Shown here piece after piece: positions 43,202-51,164 of a stretch of 58,556 nt of DNA. Numbering within the stretch: the stretch's first letter is position 1; each line of letters starts with the position of its first letter. Source of the stretch: Hirschia sp964351655 (GTDB lineage: Bacteria > Pseudomonadota > Alphaproteobacteria > Caulobacterales > Hyphomonadaceae). The DNA lies in the NCBI GenBank assembly GCA_964351655.1, contig CAYGPD010000018.1:1-58556 (forward strand), written 5' to 3'. The notes under the pieces are model-generated. The model was not told the origin of the DNA. It saw nothing but the letters and a program-made list of their open reading frames with translations, and searched no databases. The translations under genes and the position numbers were made by a program.

Positions 43202-44449
43202 TTAGGCGCGAAGTCGCTCTGCGCGGTGCTTCACGACTTTATAAATATCATCAAAAATATCGGAATTCACATTCTCTGACTTTAGCGCGTCAACGAGTTT
43301 TGGAAACTCTGCTAAAACCTTGTCGCTCATGGCATGTATGCGCTTCGTCATCGCGTTCTGCGCCAATTTGGTGTCAGGCACATGCTTTAAAAAACTGAGC
43401 AAATATATGTCTTTAGGTTTATATTGTCCGCCAATTTTCATAGCCATTTTATCTGCAAGATCAGGATAAATGGCTGTGCTCAGCAAATCATACGCTGGCG
43501 CAAGGACTGGCTTATTTCCAGTGTATAGCAAGGAGACGTTTTTACCGTGAGCGTCTGCATTTCCAATGAGAAAGTTGAAAACAACAATGTCTAAGAATTT
43601 TAGATTATCGCGCGCAGGTCGTGCCGTATGGGCCGTGATCACATCCAAGCATTGATCTATACTAGGCCCGCCTTCTCGCTGATATTTTATTGTCGGCGCA
43701 ATACCTAATGCCTGACAGAAATCTTCTTGGTGAATGCGCGCTATATGGCCATTTTCATTTATTGTGCGGTCATAGCGCTCCACAATATAATATGGCCGAT
43801 CGCCCACATGATGCAGGCTGACATTTGGCGCGTCTAGGCCTACGTTTTGGGCAAGGCGCATGCAGAATAATTCATTGTGAGCACTATCAATGACACGCTC
43901 AATCATAGGCTTGAGAATGTGCGTGCTAGGTGCGCCATTCTTCATTATGGCGACGTCCCCTCCTTCAAGCAATCGAACCGCAAGCTTATCCTGCGCACCC
44001 GCGAGCGAAAGCCTATAGCCATCATCTCCAGCAAGCATGGGGCGGCGCTTAATCATATCCAATGCTTCAATAAGCGCTTTATCATCAAGCACTTGATAGT
44101 CAGCATGTGTTTGTGTGGGCGGTGTGCTTTCTCGTGGATAAAGCGCGATGGCACCAGCGCAATCGCCCCCCACAATTTCTAACAAAGCAAATGCATTTGC
44201 TTTGGAGACACCTAGAAAAGCAGCAAGCCTGTCGCGTACAGATTCATCAGGTAAAAGCCCAGAGAAGAACGCGTCCACATGCGCGCCTTGGTGGGTATGT
44301 TCCTGAAGGGGTAGTGACAGAGAAATGCCCCGACCTGCGGAAGCAAAATAGGCATCGTCATATTTGAAAGTCAGGTTACCGGCTTGGTCTTGTGATAGCT
44401 TTCCCACACATTCGGCATTGAGATACACGTTGAGGATTTTATCCATCAT
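43202..44449 (-). CDS. hipA: HipA toxin kinase
   Basis: 415 residues, full length. An N-terminal HipA domain (LSLSLPLQEH, FFSGLLPDE) precedes the Ser/Thr kinase fold: SLAGAQDKLAVRL, STHILKP, HNELFCMRLAQ, FLIGNADAHGKN (catalytic Asp and Asn) and PAYDLLSTAIYP (metal-binding Asp). HipA of E. coli phosphorylates glutamyl-tRNA synthetase and causes persistence; the same target is only inferred here. The start overlaps the hipB stop by 4 bp (ATGA). Confidence 0.95.
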   Translation of the reverse strand: MMDKILNVYLNAECVGKLSQDQAGNLTFKYDDAYFASAGRGISLSLPLQEHTHQGAHVDAFFSGLLPDESVRDRLAAFLGVSKANAFALLEIVGGDCAGAIALYPRESTPPTQTHADYQVLDDKALIEALDMIKRRPMLAGDDGYRLSLAGAQDKLAVRLLEGGDVAIMKNGAPSTHILKPMIERVIDSAHNELFCMRLAQNVGLDAPNVSLHHVGDRPYYIVERYDRTINENGHIARIHQEDFCQALGIAPTIKYQREGGPSIDQCLDVITAHTARPARDNLKFLDIVVFNFLIGNADAHGKNVSLLYTGNKPVLAPAYDLLSTAIYPDLADKMAMKIGGQYKPKDIYLLSFLKHVPDTKLAQNAMTKRIHAMSDKVLAEFPKLVDALKSENVNSDIFDDIYKVVKHRAERLRA

Positions 44450-44661
44450 AGCGTTTCTCCATCAATGCGCACATCAAGCCCCAACATAGCCAGCACATGA
44501 AACGCCTTACCCATGTGGCAAGATGCTTTCCCCTGCTCCAATTCACGAATGAAACGAATACCAACCCCGCACATGGATGCGAGGGATTCTTGCGTAAGCC
44601 CCTGCGCTTTACGCGCATTGCGGACCATATCGCCTAGTTTTGAGATTGCATCTTCGCTCAT
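44446..44661 (-). CDS. hipB: HipB antitoxin (XRE-type HTH)
   Basis: 71 residues. HTH: LGDMVRNARKAQGLTQESLASMCGVGIRFIRELEQGK. It neutralises HipA and represses the operon. The Shine-Dalgarno AAAGGGA lies inside operator 1, so bound repressor would also cover the region encoding the ribosome site. Translationally coupled to hipA. Confidence 0.95.
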   Translation of the reverse strand: MSEDAISKLGDMVRNARKAQGLTQESLASMCGVGIRFIRELEQGKASCHMGKAFHVLAMLGLDVRIDGETL

Positions 44662-44664
44662 GAA

Positions 44665-44785
44665 TCATCCCTTTCGGGGTGATCATAACATATTCTCACT
44701 GGATTTAAACAAAATAATCCCGTTCGGGATGAAATTGTATTATTACCTTGAGAAACACAGAAAATCCTCCCGATCGGGAGGATTT
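44665..44785 (-). promoter_or_regulatory. Three hipBA operators at exact 50-bp spacing
   Basis: Inverted repeats with core CCC-N4-GGG are centred at 44673.5 (ATCCCTTTCGGGGT), 44723.5 (ATCCCGTTCGGGAT) and 44773.5 (a perfect 24-bp palindrome, core CTCCCGATCGGGAG). They fill the region just upstream of hipB and recall the multiple TATCC-N8-GGATA operators of E. coli hipBA, with different half-site spacing. Confidence 0.85.
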
Positions 44786-44824
44786 ATAATAGAGTTCATA
44801 TTGCACACTGTTGGTCTAGTGGAT

Positions 44825-45715
44825 TCATAAGGGTGCCTCTCTGGGGATAGCAGAGCTCCATTGTCTTGGGGACTGACCGTAATTACGTTTAAATTCCCGG
44901 CTAAATTGGGATGAACTTAGATACCCCACTTCGAAGGCAGCAGCATTCACATTCATGCCTTCGGCGATCTTCATGGCGGCACTATTTAACCGCATGGACT
45001 TTACAAACTGGATGGGTGACATCGTGGTCGCTTGCTTGAACTTGCGGTGAAATACAGCGCGACTCATGCCGACATATTCAGCCATATCTTCAATTGTGAC
45101 CGGCTCCGCTAAACGATCAGATACGTATTCGATTGCACGCGCAATTTCATTGCCGACACCAAAAGCGCGCCTTACAGATTCCCCCGCCTCTCCATTCAAT
45201 ACAGCGTAATAAACTTCGCGAAGTCGCCCCTCTCCCAATATCGCAGTCTCGACGGGACTATGACCCAATTGCAAAAGCCTCAGGAGGGCTTGGCTGAATG
45301 CATCATCCCAATTTGCAAGGTTTAACCCCTGCGGTAGAGATGTGCCCAAAGGCTTTTTAATGGCAGCTTTCGTGCTTTCAATCTCGATGGCTAATTCTGT
45401 CATCACTTTTGTATTGAGTGAGATAATCACGCCCAAAAGAGGGTTATCCGCAGATGCATGAGGTGTCCCCGCTTCTACCGGCATAGATATAGGGCAACAC
45501 ATATATTGGCTGGCATCATAAACATAATGCTTGCCATCCAATATCGCCTCTTTCGCTCCGTTCACGATGGCGATTACAGATGGCTCATAAACAGCAGGCG
45601 CACAGGCTAATGGCGTGGACACGCGAAAGAGTTGCACCCCTTTCACACCCGATTGGATCATACCATCTTGGCTGACCGCACTTTCAATGAGGTGTTTGAT
45701 CTGTTCTTTATACAT
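44825..45715 (-). CDS. AraC-family transcriptional regulator
   Basis: 296 residues. N-terminal AraC_N-type domain (PSVIAIVNGAKEAILDGKHY) and C-terminal double HTH (EPVTIEDMAEYVGMSRAVFHRKFK; NVNAAAFEVGYLSSSQFSREFKRNYG). Divergent from the SDR gene at 45874, which it probably controls; this head-to-head arrangement with an oxidoreductase is common for this subfamily. Confidence 0.93.
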   Translation of the reverse strand: MYKEQIKHLIESAVSQDGMIQSGVKGVQLFRVSTPLACAPAVYEPSVIAIVNGAKEAILDGKHYVYDASQYMCCPISMPVEAGTPHASADNPLLGVIISLNTKVMTELAIEIESTKAAIKKPLGTSLPQGLNLANWDDAFSQALLRLLQLGHSPVETAILGEGRLREVYYAVLNGEAGESVRRAFGVGNEIARAIEYVSDRLAEPVTIEDMAEYVGMSRAVFHRKFKQATTMSPIQFVKSMRLNSAAMKIAEGMNVNAAAFEVGYLSSSQFSREFKRNYGQSPRQWSSAIPREAPL

Positions 45716-45873
45716 GCAATATATGTATCATAGAAAAGTAAGGTTTCAATCAACGCGATATAATTAGGCATGTATATGCGATAATATCGCCTATTTCTGA
45801 AAACATATGAGATTTATATTGCTCCTTAAATTAGCAATGGCTGCATTCCAAATCCATTCGCAGGAGCTAGAAT

Positions 45874-46824
45874 ATGAAAAACAGAAAATTTGGTGCTAAA
45901 GGCTGGACACCAGAACGCCTTGGCTCTCTTGCAGGTAAAACATATGTCATAACCGGCGCAAATTCGGGCGCTGGTTTTGAAGCAACGCGCGTCTTTTTAT
46001 CTAAGGGCGGAAAAGTCATAATGATGAACCGCAGCACTCAAAAATCTGACGCTGCCATAACCGCCCTAAAGCAAGAATTTGGTCCGGATGCCGCGGTGAG
46101 TTTTGTGCAGATGGACCTCGCACGTCTTAGTTCTGTACGCGAAGCAGCGGCGCAAATTATGCAAACAGTTCCACACATTGATGCGCTCATTTGCAATGCT
46201 GCGATTGCTCAAGTTGCCAAACAGGAGATCACGGTCGATGGTTTTGAAAGCCAGCTAGGTGTGAATCATTTTGGGCATTTCCTATTGTGTGGATTGCTTT
46301 TCGATAGGATCGAAGCCTCACAAGGACGCATCGTAATTGTGGGCAGCAATGCTTACAAAATGGGCCTAAAGAGAATTAAGTTTGAAGACCTCAATTTTGA
46401 TGAGAATTACACCGCTTGGACATCCTATGCCCAGAGCAAACTCGCACAAATGATGTTTGGCTATGAGTTGCAACGCCGGATCAAAGCAGCAAATAAGTCC
46501 GTGATTGTTCAGATCTGCCACCCTGGTGCCTCACGCACGAATTTATTGCAAGATACGGCGAGCACCTTCAACAAAATTCTCTGGTCAATCCTCGCACCCA
46601 TTATTGCGCAATCAGCAGAAAAAGGCGCTTGGCCTGAAGTGATGTGCGCAACTGAAAATGAGCTGGACACTCAAAACCTATATGGCCCGACAAAACGTGC
46701 GCAAACAGTGGGCGCGATTGATGCATGTCCGCTTGACCCATGTGCCCTCACCCCTGATGCCGCGATGAAATTGTGGTCACTTTCAGAAGAGAAAACCAAT
46801 TTGAATTGGGCACTTTCTCACTAA
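45874..46824 (+). CDS. SDR oxidoreductase (retinol dehydrogenase-like)
   Basis: 316 residues, with CAGGAG before the ATG. TYVITGANSGAGFEA is the cofactor motif (the usual GxG is slightly altered to SGAG), NAAI replaces NNAG, and VGSNAYK with YAQSK supply Ser, Tyr and Lys. It is probably NADPH-dependent, substrate unknown. Likely target of the divergent AraC regulator; the 158-bp gap holds GCGATA-A-TATCGC (45779-45791), a possible operator. Confidence 0.9.
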   Translation: MKNRKFGAKGWTPERLGSLAGKTYVITGANSGAGFEATRVFLSKGGKVIMMNRSTQKSDAAITALKQEFGPDAAVSFVQMDLARLSSVREAAAQIMQTVPHIDALICNAAIAQVAKQEITVDGFESQLGVNHFGHFLLCGLLFDRIEASQGRIVIVGSNAYKMGLKRIKFEDLNFDENYTAWTSYAQSKLAQMMFGYELQRRIKAANKSVIVQICHPGASRTNLLQDTASTFNKILWSILAPIIAQSAEKGAWPEVMCATENELDTQNLYGPTKRAQTVGAIDACPLDPCALTPDAAMKLWSLSEEKTNLNWALSH

Positions 46825-46829
46825 TTGGC

Positions 46830-47900
46830 TTAGACTTTAGCCAATGTTTGGGTCGCTTTTTCAATATAGGCTTTGGCAGTTTGACTTTGCGGATGTCGAG
46901 TTTGTGTGAGTTGGGCCAGAGATAGGCAGGCTTGATATTGGCATGTGAGATAATTGTGCTTTATCAGCGCTTCCATCATTTTTTGTGGCGTGGAAGGTCG
47001 CCCCATGCGGTGGGATAAGGTGGCATATTCTGTAGGTAGAATCTGCGGCAATGTAATATCTATCGCCTCACACACATCCACATAGTGTTTGATCAGCCCC
47101 CACGGTGTCATAAAGGGATCATGTCCTGTTCTGATGTTGATGAGATATTCGATTTCAGTGCGTGCTGTGGCCAGGTCGCCTCGCTCTAAAGCAGCTTGAG
47201 CTTTGTTGCGTCTGGGCTGGGTGAACGCATTTTGGTCTATTTCGTTTTCTCTGAAGTTTCCTGTTTTCACGAAGCTCTCAATACAAGGAGCGAGCATATT
47301 GATGTGGTGGAGTTGTTTGAGGATATAATGCCCTGCCCCTTCAAGCGCGATGAGGCGGGTATTCTCACAGTCACTTATAAAATGTGAGACAAATTTCGCG
47401 TCGGCTTCTTCTTGAGGGTCATAGACGATAAGCCGACTATTTTGCGGATCAGCGACCGAACGTAGGTCTTTGTGTCTAATGTCCATATTCGGATGATAAG
47501 AGCGCATACCCTCCATATAGCTATGAATGGGAAGGCGCGGCGCAACGGCCAATGTGCGCGCATGGGGTAAGGCACTCGCAAAATAGAGCGCAGCATAGGC
47601 ACCAAGACTCGTGCCATAGCTGATAATGTCTCTATAGCGTTTGACAATGGGCGATATAGCGCTTGAGAAGTCTTCCAAAGATAGGCTTTGAAAAAAGTCC
47701 TTTGATGCACACGCCACATTTATCTGGCTGATATGTATATCTTGAAAGAAACTGCGGCCAAAATCATCGTCCAAACCAAGGCCCATCGAATTGAACGTGA
47801 TGACAAGTTGCGATGATCCCCTATCAAAGAATGTAAGCTTACTATGCTGTTCATTGAGCAGGATCTGGCCTTCTTCCTTGATTGGCAAGGTGTGCGTCAT
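46830..47900 (-). CDS. Alpha/beta-hydrolase-like protein with TPR-like C-terminus
   Basis: 356 residues from ATG 47900 (AGGA 8 nt upstream). The frame runs to 48071, but that would overlap the merR gene. The N-terminal half holds a hydrolase elbow, SYGTSLGAYAALYFAS, and GAGHYILKQLHH with a possible catalytic His. The C-terminal half (about 230-356) is helical and TPR-like (AQAALERGDLATARTEIEYLI). Similar polypeptides occur near polysaccharide and sulfotransferase genes, but I cannot name a family. Cytoplasmic, function unknown. Confidence 0.75.
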   Translation of the reverse strand: MTHTLPIKEEGQILLNEQHSKLTFFDRGSSQLVITFNSMGLGLDDDFGRSFFQDIHISQINVACASKDFFQSLSLEDFSSAISPIVKRYRDIISYGTSLGAYAALYFASALPHARTLAVAPRLPIHSYMEGMRSYHPNMDIRHKDLRSVADPQNSRLIVYDPQEEADAKFVSHFISDCENTRLIALEGAGHYILKQLHHINMLAPCIESFVKTGNFRENEIDQNAFTQPRRNKAQAALERGDLATARTEIEYLINIRTGHDPFMTPWGLIKHYVDVCEAIDITLPQILPTEYATLSHRMGRPSTPQKMMEALIKHNYLTCQYQACLSLAQLTQTRHPQSQTAKAYIEKATQTLAKV

Positions 47901-47955
47901 GTCGTGTATCCTGATTGGCGTGGTCGAGATTTGAACGCGGCTTGCGCCCTCTTCA

Positions 47956-48378
47956 TTATGATTTTGATTTGCTCTTCTGTTTGTTTTTAGACTGTTTTTT
48001 ACCGGCGACACGCAATAATTTCTGGAATCTGGGGCATTCATTATGGCTGGGTGCCTGACATTGCGAGACATGGACTAAACTATCACGCACTGCTGTGAGG
48101 CGCTTTATTTCATGCGTGAGCACATTTGCCTTTTCTATCAAAAGCGCACGATCCACATGAAATGATCCATCTTTAGAAAACATCGCCGCGATATCTTCAA
48201 GGGAGAAGCCTGCTGATCTTGCAAGCGCAATAAACTCTAATTGCTGAATAATATTGGGTTCAAACAAACGGCTAATACCTTTGCGGCCAACGGAATGAAT
48301 GAGTCCCTTTTCTTCATAATATCGAAGAGTTGAGGCAGGCAGACCGGTTAATTTTGCAACCCTTGCTGTCTCTAACAT
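47956..48378 (-). CDS. MerR-family transcriptional regulator
   Basis: 140 residues. GGAGG stands 5 nt before ATG 48378; upstream in-frame codons would run through the operator. HTH: ETARVAKLTGLPASTLRYYEEKGLI. A dimer helix is followed by the Cys-containing QCQAPSHNECPRFQKLL and a Lys/Ser-rich tail. The Cys/His set suggests a thiol- or metal-responsive sensor. Divergent from the DUF2938 gene, its probable target. Confidence 0.92.
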   Translation of the reverse strand: MLETARVAKLTGLPASTLRYYEEKGLIHSVGRKGISRLFEPNIIQQLEFIALARSAGFSLEDIAAMFSKDGSFHVDRALLIEKANVLTHEIKRLTAVRDSLVHVSQCQAPSHNECPRFQKLLRVAGKKQSKNKQKSKSKS

Positions 48379-48396
48379 ACACACCTCCAAATAAGT

Positions 48397-48427
48397 ATTG
48401 ACCTCAAGTGCACTTGAGTTTGTAGCT
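48397..48427. promoter_or_regulatory. MerR-type operator between divergent promoters
   Basis: Perfect palindrome CTCAAGTGCACTTGAG (48403-48418). On both strands it lies in a 19-bp spacer, TTGACC-N19-TAGCTT forward and TACAAA-N19-AATACT reverse; the long spacer is the hallmark of MerR control. Similar to the SoxR box (CCTCAAGTTAACTTGAGG). Confidence 0.75.
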
Positions 48428-48532
48428 TGCATTTTATGCAGAGTGCGAGAGAAAGGAAAGCCTATTTTCTAGCACATGATCCGCTATATAACTCAATGAT
48501 TTTTATATGATTTTATGAATAGGAAATGGAAA

Positions 48533-49051
48533 ATGCTGGAAAATATATCGAATTTACCCTTACCCGCAAAACTAAGCATCTACACATTATTTATAGGTAT
48601 AGGTGCTACGGCAATTATGGATGTGTGGACCATATTTTTAAGGGTCGCATTTAATGTGAAGGGACTAGATTTTGCCTTGGTCGGACGCTGGATAGGACAT
48701 ATGCCAAGCGGAAAATTCATGCATCAAAGCATTGGAAAAAGCCCAAAAATAGCTGGAGAAGCCCTTACAGGGTGGACTGCACATTATGTGATTGGCGTCA
48801 TGTATGCTGCTGTTGTTGTGTTCTTTTGGGGTGAAGCATGGGTGGACGCACCGCGCATAATGCCAGCAATCATTGTGGGCGTCGTAACGGTTGTTGTGCC
48901 ATTTTTTGTGATGCAACCCTGTTTTGGATTAGGAATTGCGGGCAGCAAAACTCCAAAACCGTATTTTGCGCGACTTAAAAGCGTATCCTCGCATTTTGTC
49001 TTCGGGATGGGCATATATGTGTCGGCCTTGCTGGCCAACACTCTATTTTAA
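48533..49051 (+). CDS. DUF2938-family membrane protein
   Basis: 172 residues from ATG 48533; AGGAAATGGAAA precedes it, while ATG 48515 has no ribosome site. Four membrane segments. Family signatures as I remember them: GIGATAIMDVW, ALVGRWIGHMPSGKF, GWTAHYVIGVMYA, FFVMQPCFGLGIAGSKTP. Role unknown. It lies beside a MerR regulator and its operator. Confidence 0.9.
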   Translation: MLENISNLPLPAKLSIYTLFIGIGATAIMDVWTIFLRVAFNVKGLDFALVGRWIGHMPSGKFMHQSIGKSPKIAGEALTGWTAHYVIGVMYAAVVVFFWGEAWVDAPRIMPAIIVGVVTVVVPFFVMQPCFGLGIAGSKTPKPYFARLKSVSSHFVFGMGIYVSALLANTLF

Positions 49052-49107
49052 AAATTGCAATTACGGATAGTAAGGGCGCATTTTGGAGGTGCGCCCTACT
49101 TCTTTGA

Positions 49108-49284
49108 TTAAGCGACGTTCTGAACCGCAGCTAATTCTCGTCGCAACGCGTCACACTCTTGTTGTAATTCACAGACTTCTGCAACAAGTGACGCCACGTA
49201 GTCACCTAAATCAGATACTGTTTGTGTTGGTTTCGTTGCCTCAGATACATCTTCTGTTTGATGTGTGTGTGGAGTAGAATTCAT
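49108..49284 (-). CDS. Small coiled-coil protein
   Basis: 58 residues from ATG 49284 (AGGGG about 7 nt upstream). The C-terminal half (LVAEVCELQQECDALRRELAAV) is a clear leucine-heptad helix; the N-terminus is hydrophilic. No family recognised. May be a small regulator or structural adaptor; moderate support. Confidence 0.5.
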   Translation of the reverse strand: MNSTPHTHQTEDVSEATKPTQTVSDLGDYVASLVAEVCELQQECDALRRELAAVQNVA

Positions 49285-49447
49285 CCCATAACCCCTAAGC
49301 ATTAAGTTCGAAATTGAATACTCATACTGTGTAAGTCCTTCAAATTATGTATTAACAAGACTTACTCATTCGTTAATAAATTTTCTACTTTAACGAATTG
49401 TCCTAGGGGAAAGGTAGAAAAATAACTAAGACCTCAACTAAACATAA

Positions 49448-49609
49448 TATTGTGAGAAAATAGGTCCTTTCGCGCGCTCATGGTTTGATGGCGAAACATC
49501 ACATTTAGCTGCGTCTTTTCGCAGGCTATTGGTCGGAGAAGGCAAAACATACTATGTCAGCTTGTCGGGAAATTCAGACCGAAATGCCCTCCCGCATGGC
49601 GCGATTTAG
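49448..49609 (+). pseudogene. Coding-like fragment without start codon
   Basis: A 53-codon open frame with protein-like composition (SWFDGETSHLAASFRR, GKTYYVSLSGNSDRNALPHG) begins after a stop and has no ATG, GTG or TTG with a ribosome site. It may be a gene remnant; no family recognised. Confidence 0.3.
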
Positions 49610-49619
49610 ATACCACCCC

Positions 49620-49647
49620 CCTTACCCTATAAATTTATAGGGTAAGG
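49620..49647. repeat. 28-bp perfect palindrome
   Basis: CCTTACCCTATAAA and its exact complement TTTATAGGGTAAGG, 11 bp after the hydrolase stop. It probably ends or stabilises the hydrolase mRNA, as it lacks a T-run. Confidence 0.7.
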
Positions 49648-49657
49648 TAAGGATGAT

Positions 49658-50689
49658 TTATCGTGAAAGCGTTTGCGCAAAGGCTTTTTCAAAACGTTCA
49701 AAGTTTTCAATTTGCGGTAAGTGGCCAAGATTATCTAACTCAATGACATGGATTTGAGCATTGCGGGCTTTGACCTGTGCGCCGAGTTTATCATAGCGGC
49801 CTAATTCATATTCGACGCCAGTTTTTTTCCACCCTCTCCCCGGTCCTGTGCGATCACGCGTGCCGAGAATGAGCGTAACTGGCATTTTAAAATCATCAAA
49901 TTCTTCAATCACTGGCCCTGAGAATATCATCTCATAGGTGCGCGCACTGACCATGGCTAAATCGGACCAATCAGGGCCGTTTACCCAGCCAACGAGCGGT
50001 ATGGTGAGAGCTTGATATGTGTCATTCCATGCGCCGTCATAATAGTTTTTTTGCTGATAGGCTGCGATATTTTCCGGCTGTTGTTTCAGTTCATTCGCGT
50101 AGAAAAAACCAATGTCTTTATACTCCACATAGTGGAGATAGTTTTCTAATCCGATGGGATTTACGAGCGTAAGCCGCTGTGTACTTTCTGGATAAAGTAA
50201 TGCGAATCGAGATGCGAGCATGCCGCCCATAGAATGGCCAAGAATGTGCGTCGATTTTATATTTAAATGTTCCATCAGAGATTTAGTGTTGTGGGCCAAA
50301 GCCGGAAAACTATACTGATAATCCGTTGGTTTTGATGATTTCCCAAAGCCGACCTGATCGGGCATCAGCACGCCATAGCCCATCTCCTGAAGATAATTTG
50401 CGGTTTGCTCCCAATATGCGGCATTGAAGTTTTTACCGTGTAAAAGTGTGACAACACCCCTCTCCGGCTGGCTTGGCGGCAGATACATATACGCCATCTC
50501 TAGCGCCATTCCCTGGGAGTCGAACTGGTATGTCTTCACTTCAAAAGGATAAGGATACTTTTCAAGCGATTTTTCAAATGAGACTTCTTCTGCGGCGACG
50601 ACAGGCTGAGATGCGCATGCGCTAAGGGTCGCAAACATACAAAATGCGCTAACCACGCCTAAAATTGAGTGTTGTATTTTTCGGCTCAT
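49658..50689 (-). CDS. Alpha/beta hydrolase, envelope lipoprotein
   Basis: 343 residues. Lipobox LSAC. Catalytic triad: ILGHSMGGMLAS (Ser), LILGTRDRTG (Asp) and LDNLGHLPQIE (His); oxyanion region LLHGKNFNAAYW. Unlike most cytoplasmic relatives it is exported and lipid-anchored, which suits hydrolysis of an external ester or lactone. Monocistronic, with its own upstream GGAGG region. Confidence 0.9.
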   Translation of the reverse strand: MSRKIQHSILGVVSAFCMFATLSACASQPVVAAEEVSFEKSLEKYPYPFEVKTYQFDSQGMALEMAYMYLPPSQPERGVVTLLHGKNFNAAYWEQTANYLQEMGYGVLMPDQVGFGKSSKPTDYQYSFPALAHNTKSLMEHLNIKSTHILGHSMGGMLASRFALLYPESTQRLTLVNPIGLENYLHYVEYKDIGFFYANELKQQPENIAAYQQKNYYDGAWNDTYQALTIPLVGWVNGPDWSDLAMVSARTYEMIFSGPVIEEFDDFKMPVTLILGTRDRTGPGRGWKKTGVEYELGRYDKLGAQVKARNAQIHVIELDNLGHLPQIENFERFEKAFAQTLSR

Positions 50690-50857
50690 GGGAGGTGCCT
50701 TGTATCATTTATCTGGGGTCTTGAAGCCTCCCCTATTTGACCAGAGAAAGACCTGCAACGGGAGATTCAATTTATAAAGAGTGCGCGCTTGGAAGTGAAA
50801 TAACAAAACCGTCAACGCTTGTGGCGCGAGAACATAAAAAATATAGCCCACACACTT

Positions 50858-50880
50858 GCAAATGAGAACCATTCTCACCA
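50858..50880 (+). promoter_or_regulatory. Candidate Fur box
   Basis: TGCAAATGAGAACCATTCTCA closely resembles the Fur consensus (inverted TGAGAA-CCA-TTCTCA), 50-70 bp upstream of the DUF2061 gene. Confidence 0.65.
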
Positions 50881-50930
50881 CATGCTTTGAATTGGTAGTT
50901 TTACCCGTCGCATAATGCAGGAGATCAGCT

Positions 50931-51164
50931 ATGAACCGCGACCTAATGAAAACACTCTCTTATGGCTTGATGCACTTTAGTGTTGCTATTTCAGTTGCTT
51001 ATGCGCTGACTCAAAGCTGGAAAATCGCGTTGAGTGTCGGTGTCATCGAACCATTTGTACAAACTATCGCCTACACTCTGCACGAACGCGTATGGAATAA
51101 AATTCAAACACCCACCCCATTCTCTTCTAAGAACGCCTTCACTGAGTCTAGCTCTTTGGCGTAG
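50931..51164 (+). CDS. DUF2061-family membrane protein
   Basis: 77 residues. TLSYGLMHFSVAISVAYALT and IEPFVQTIAYTLHERVWNKI match the family pattern as I know it (two membrane segments, conserved Glu and HERxW). GGAG stands before the ATG. Preceded by a Fur-like box, so perhaps iron-regulated. Its 3' end overlaps the convergent sulfotransferase gene by 61 bp. Confidence 0.85.
   Translation: MNRDLMKTLSYGLMHFSVAISVAYALTQSWKIALSVGVIEPFVQTIAYTLHERVWNKIQTPTPFSSKNAFTESSSLA

Larger units (their letters stand above)
49285..49657. other. Gap holding a possible gene remnant and a palindrome
   Basis: The left 150 bp are A/T-rich and promoter-like for the small coiled-coil gene. The rest holds the fragment and palindrome listed separately. 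Confidence 0.5.

Noticed and set aside
44762..44785. 24-bp palindrome as a transcription terminator
   Set aside because: No T-run follows on either strand, and it is one of three equally spaced repeats with the same core, so an operator is more likely.
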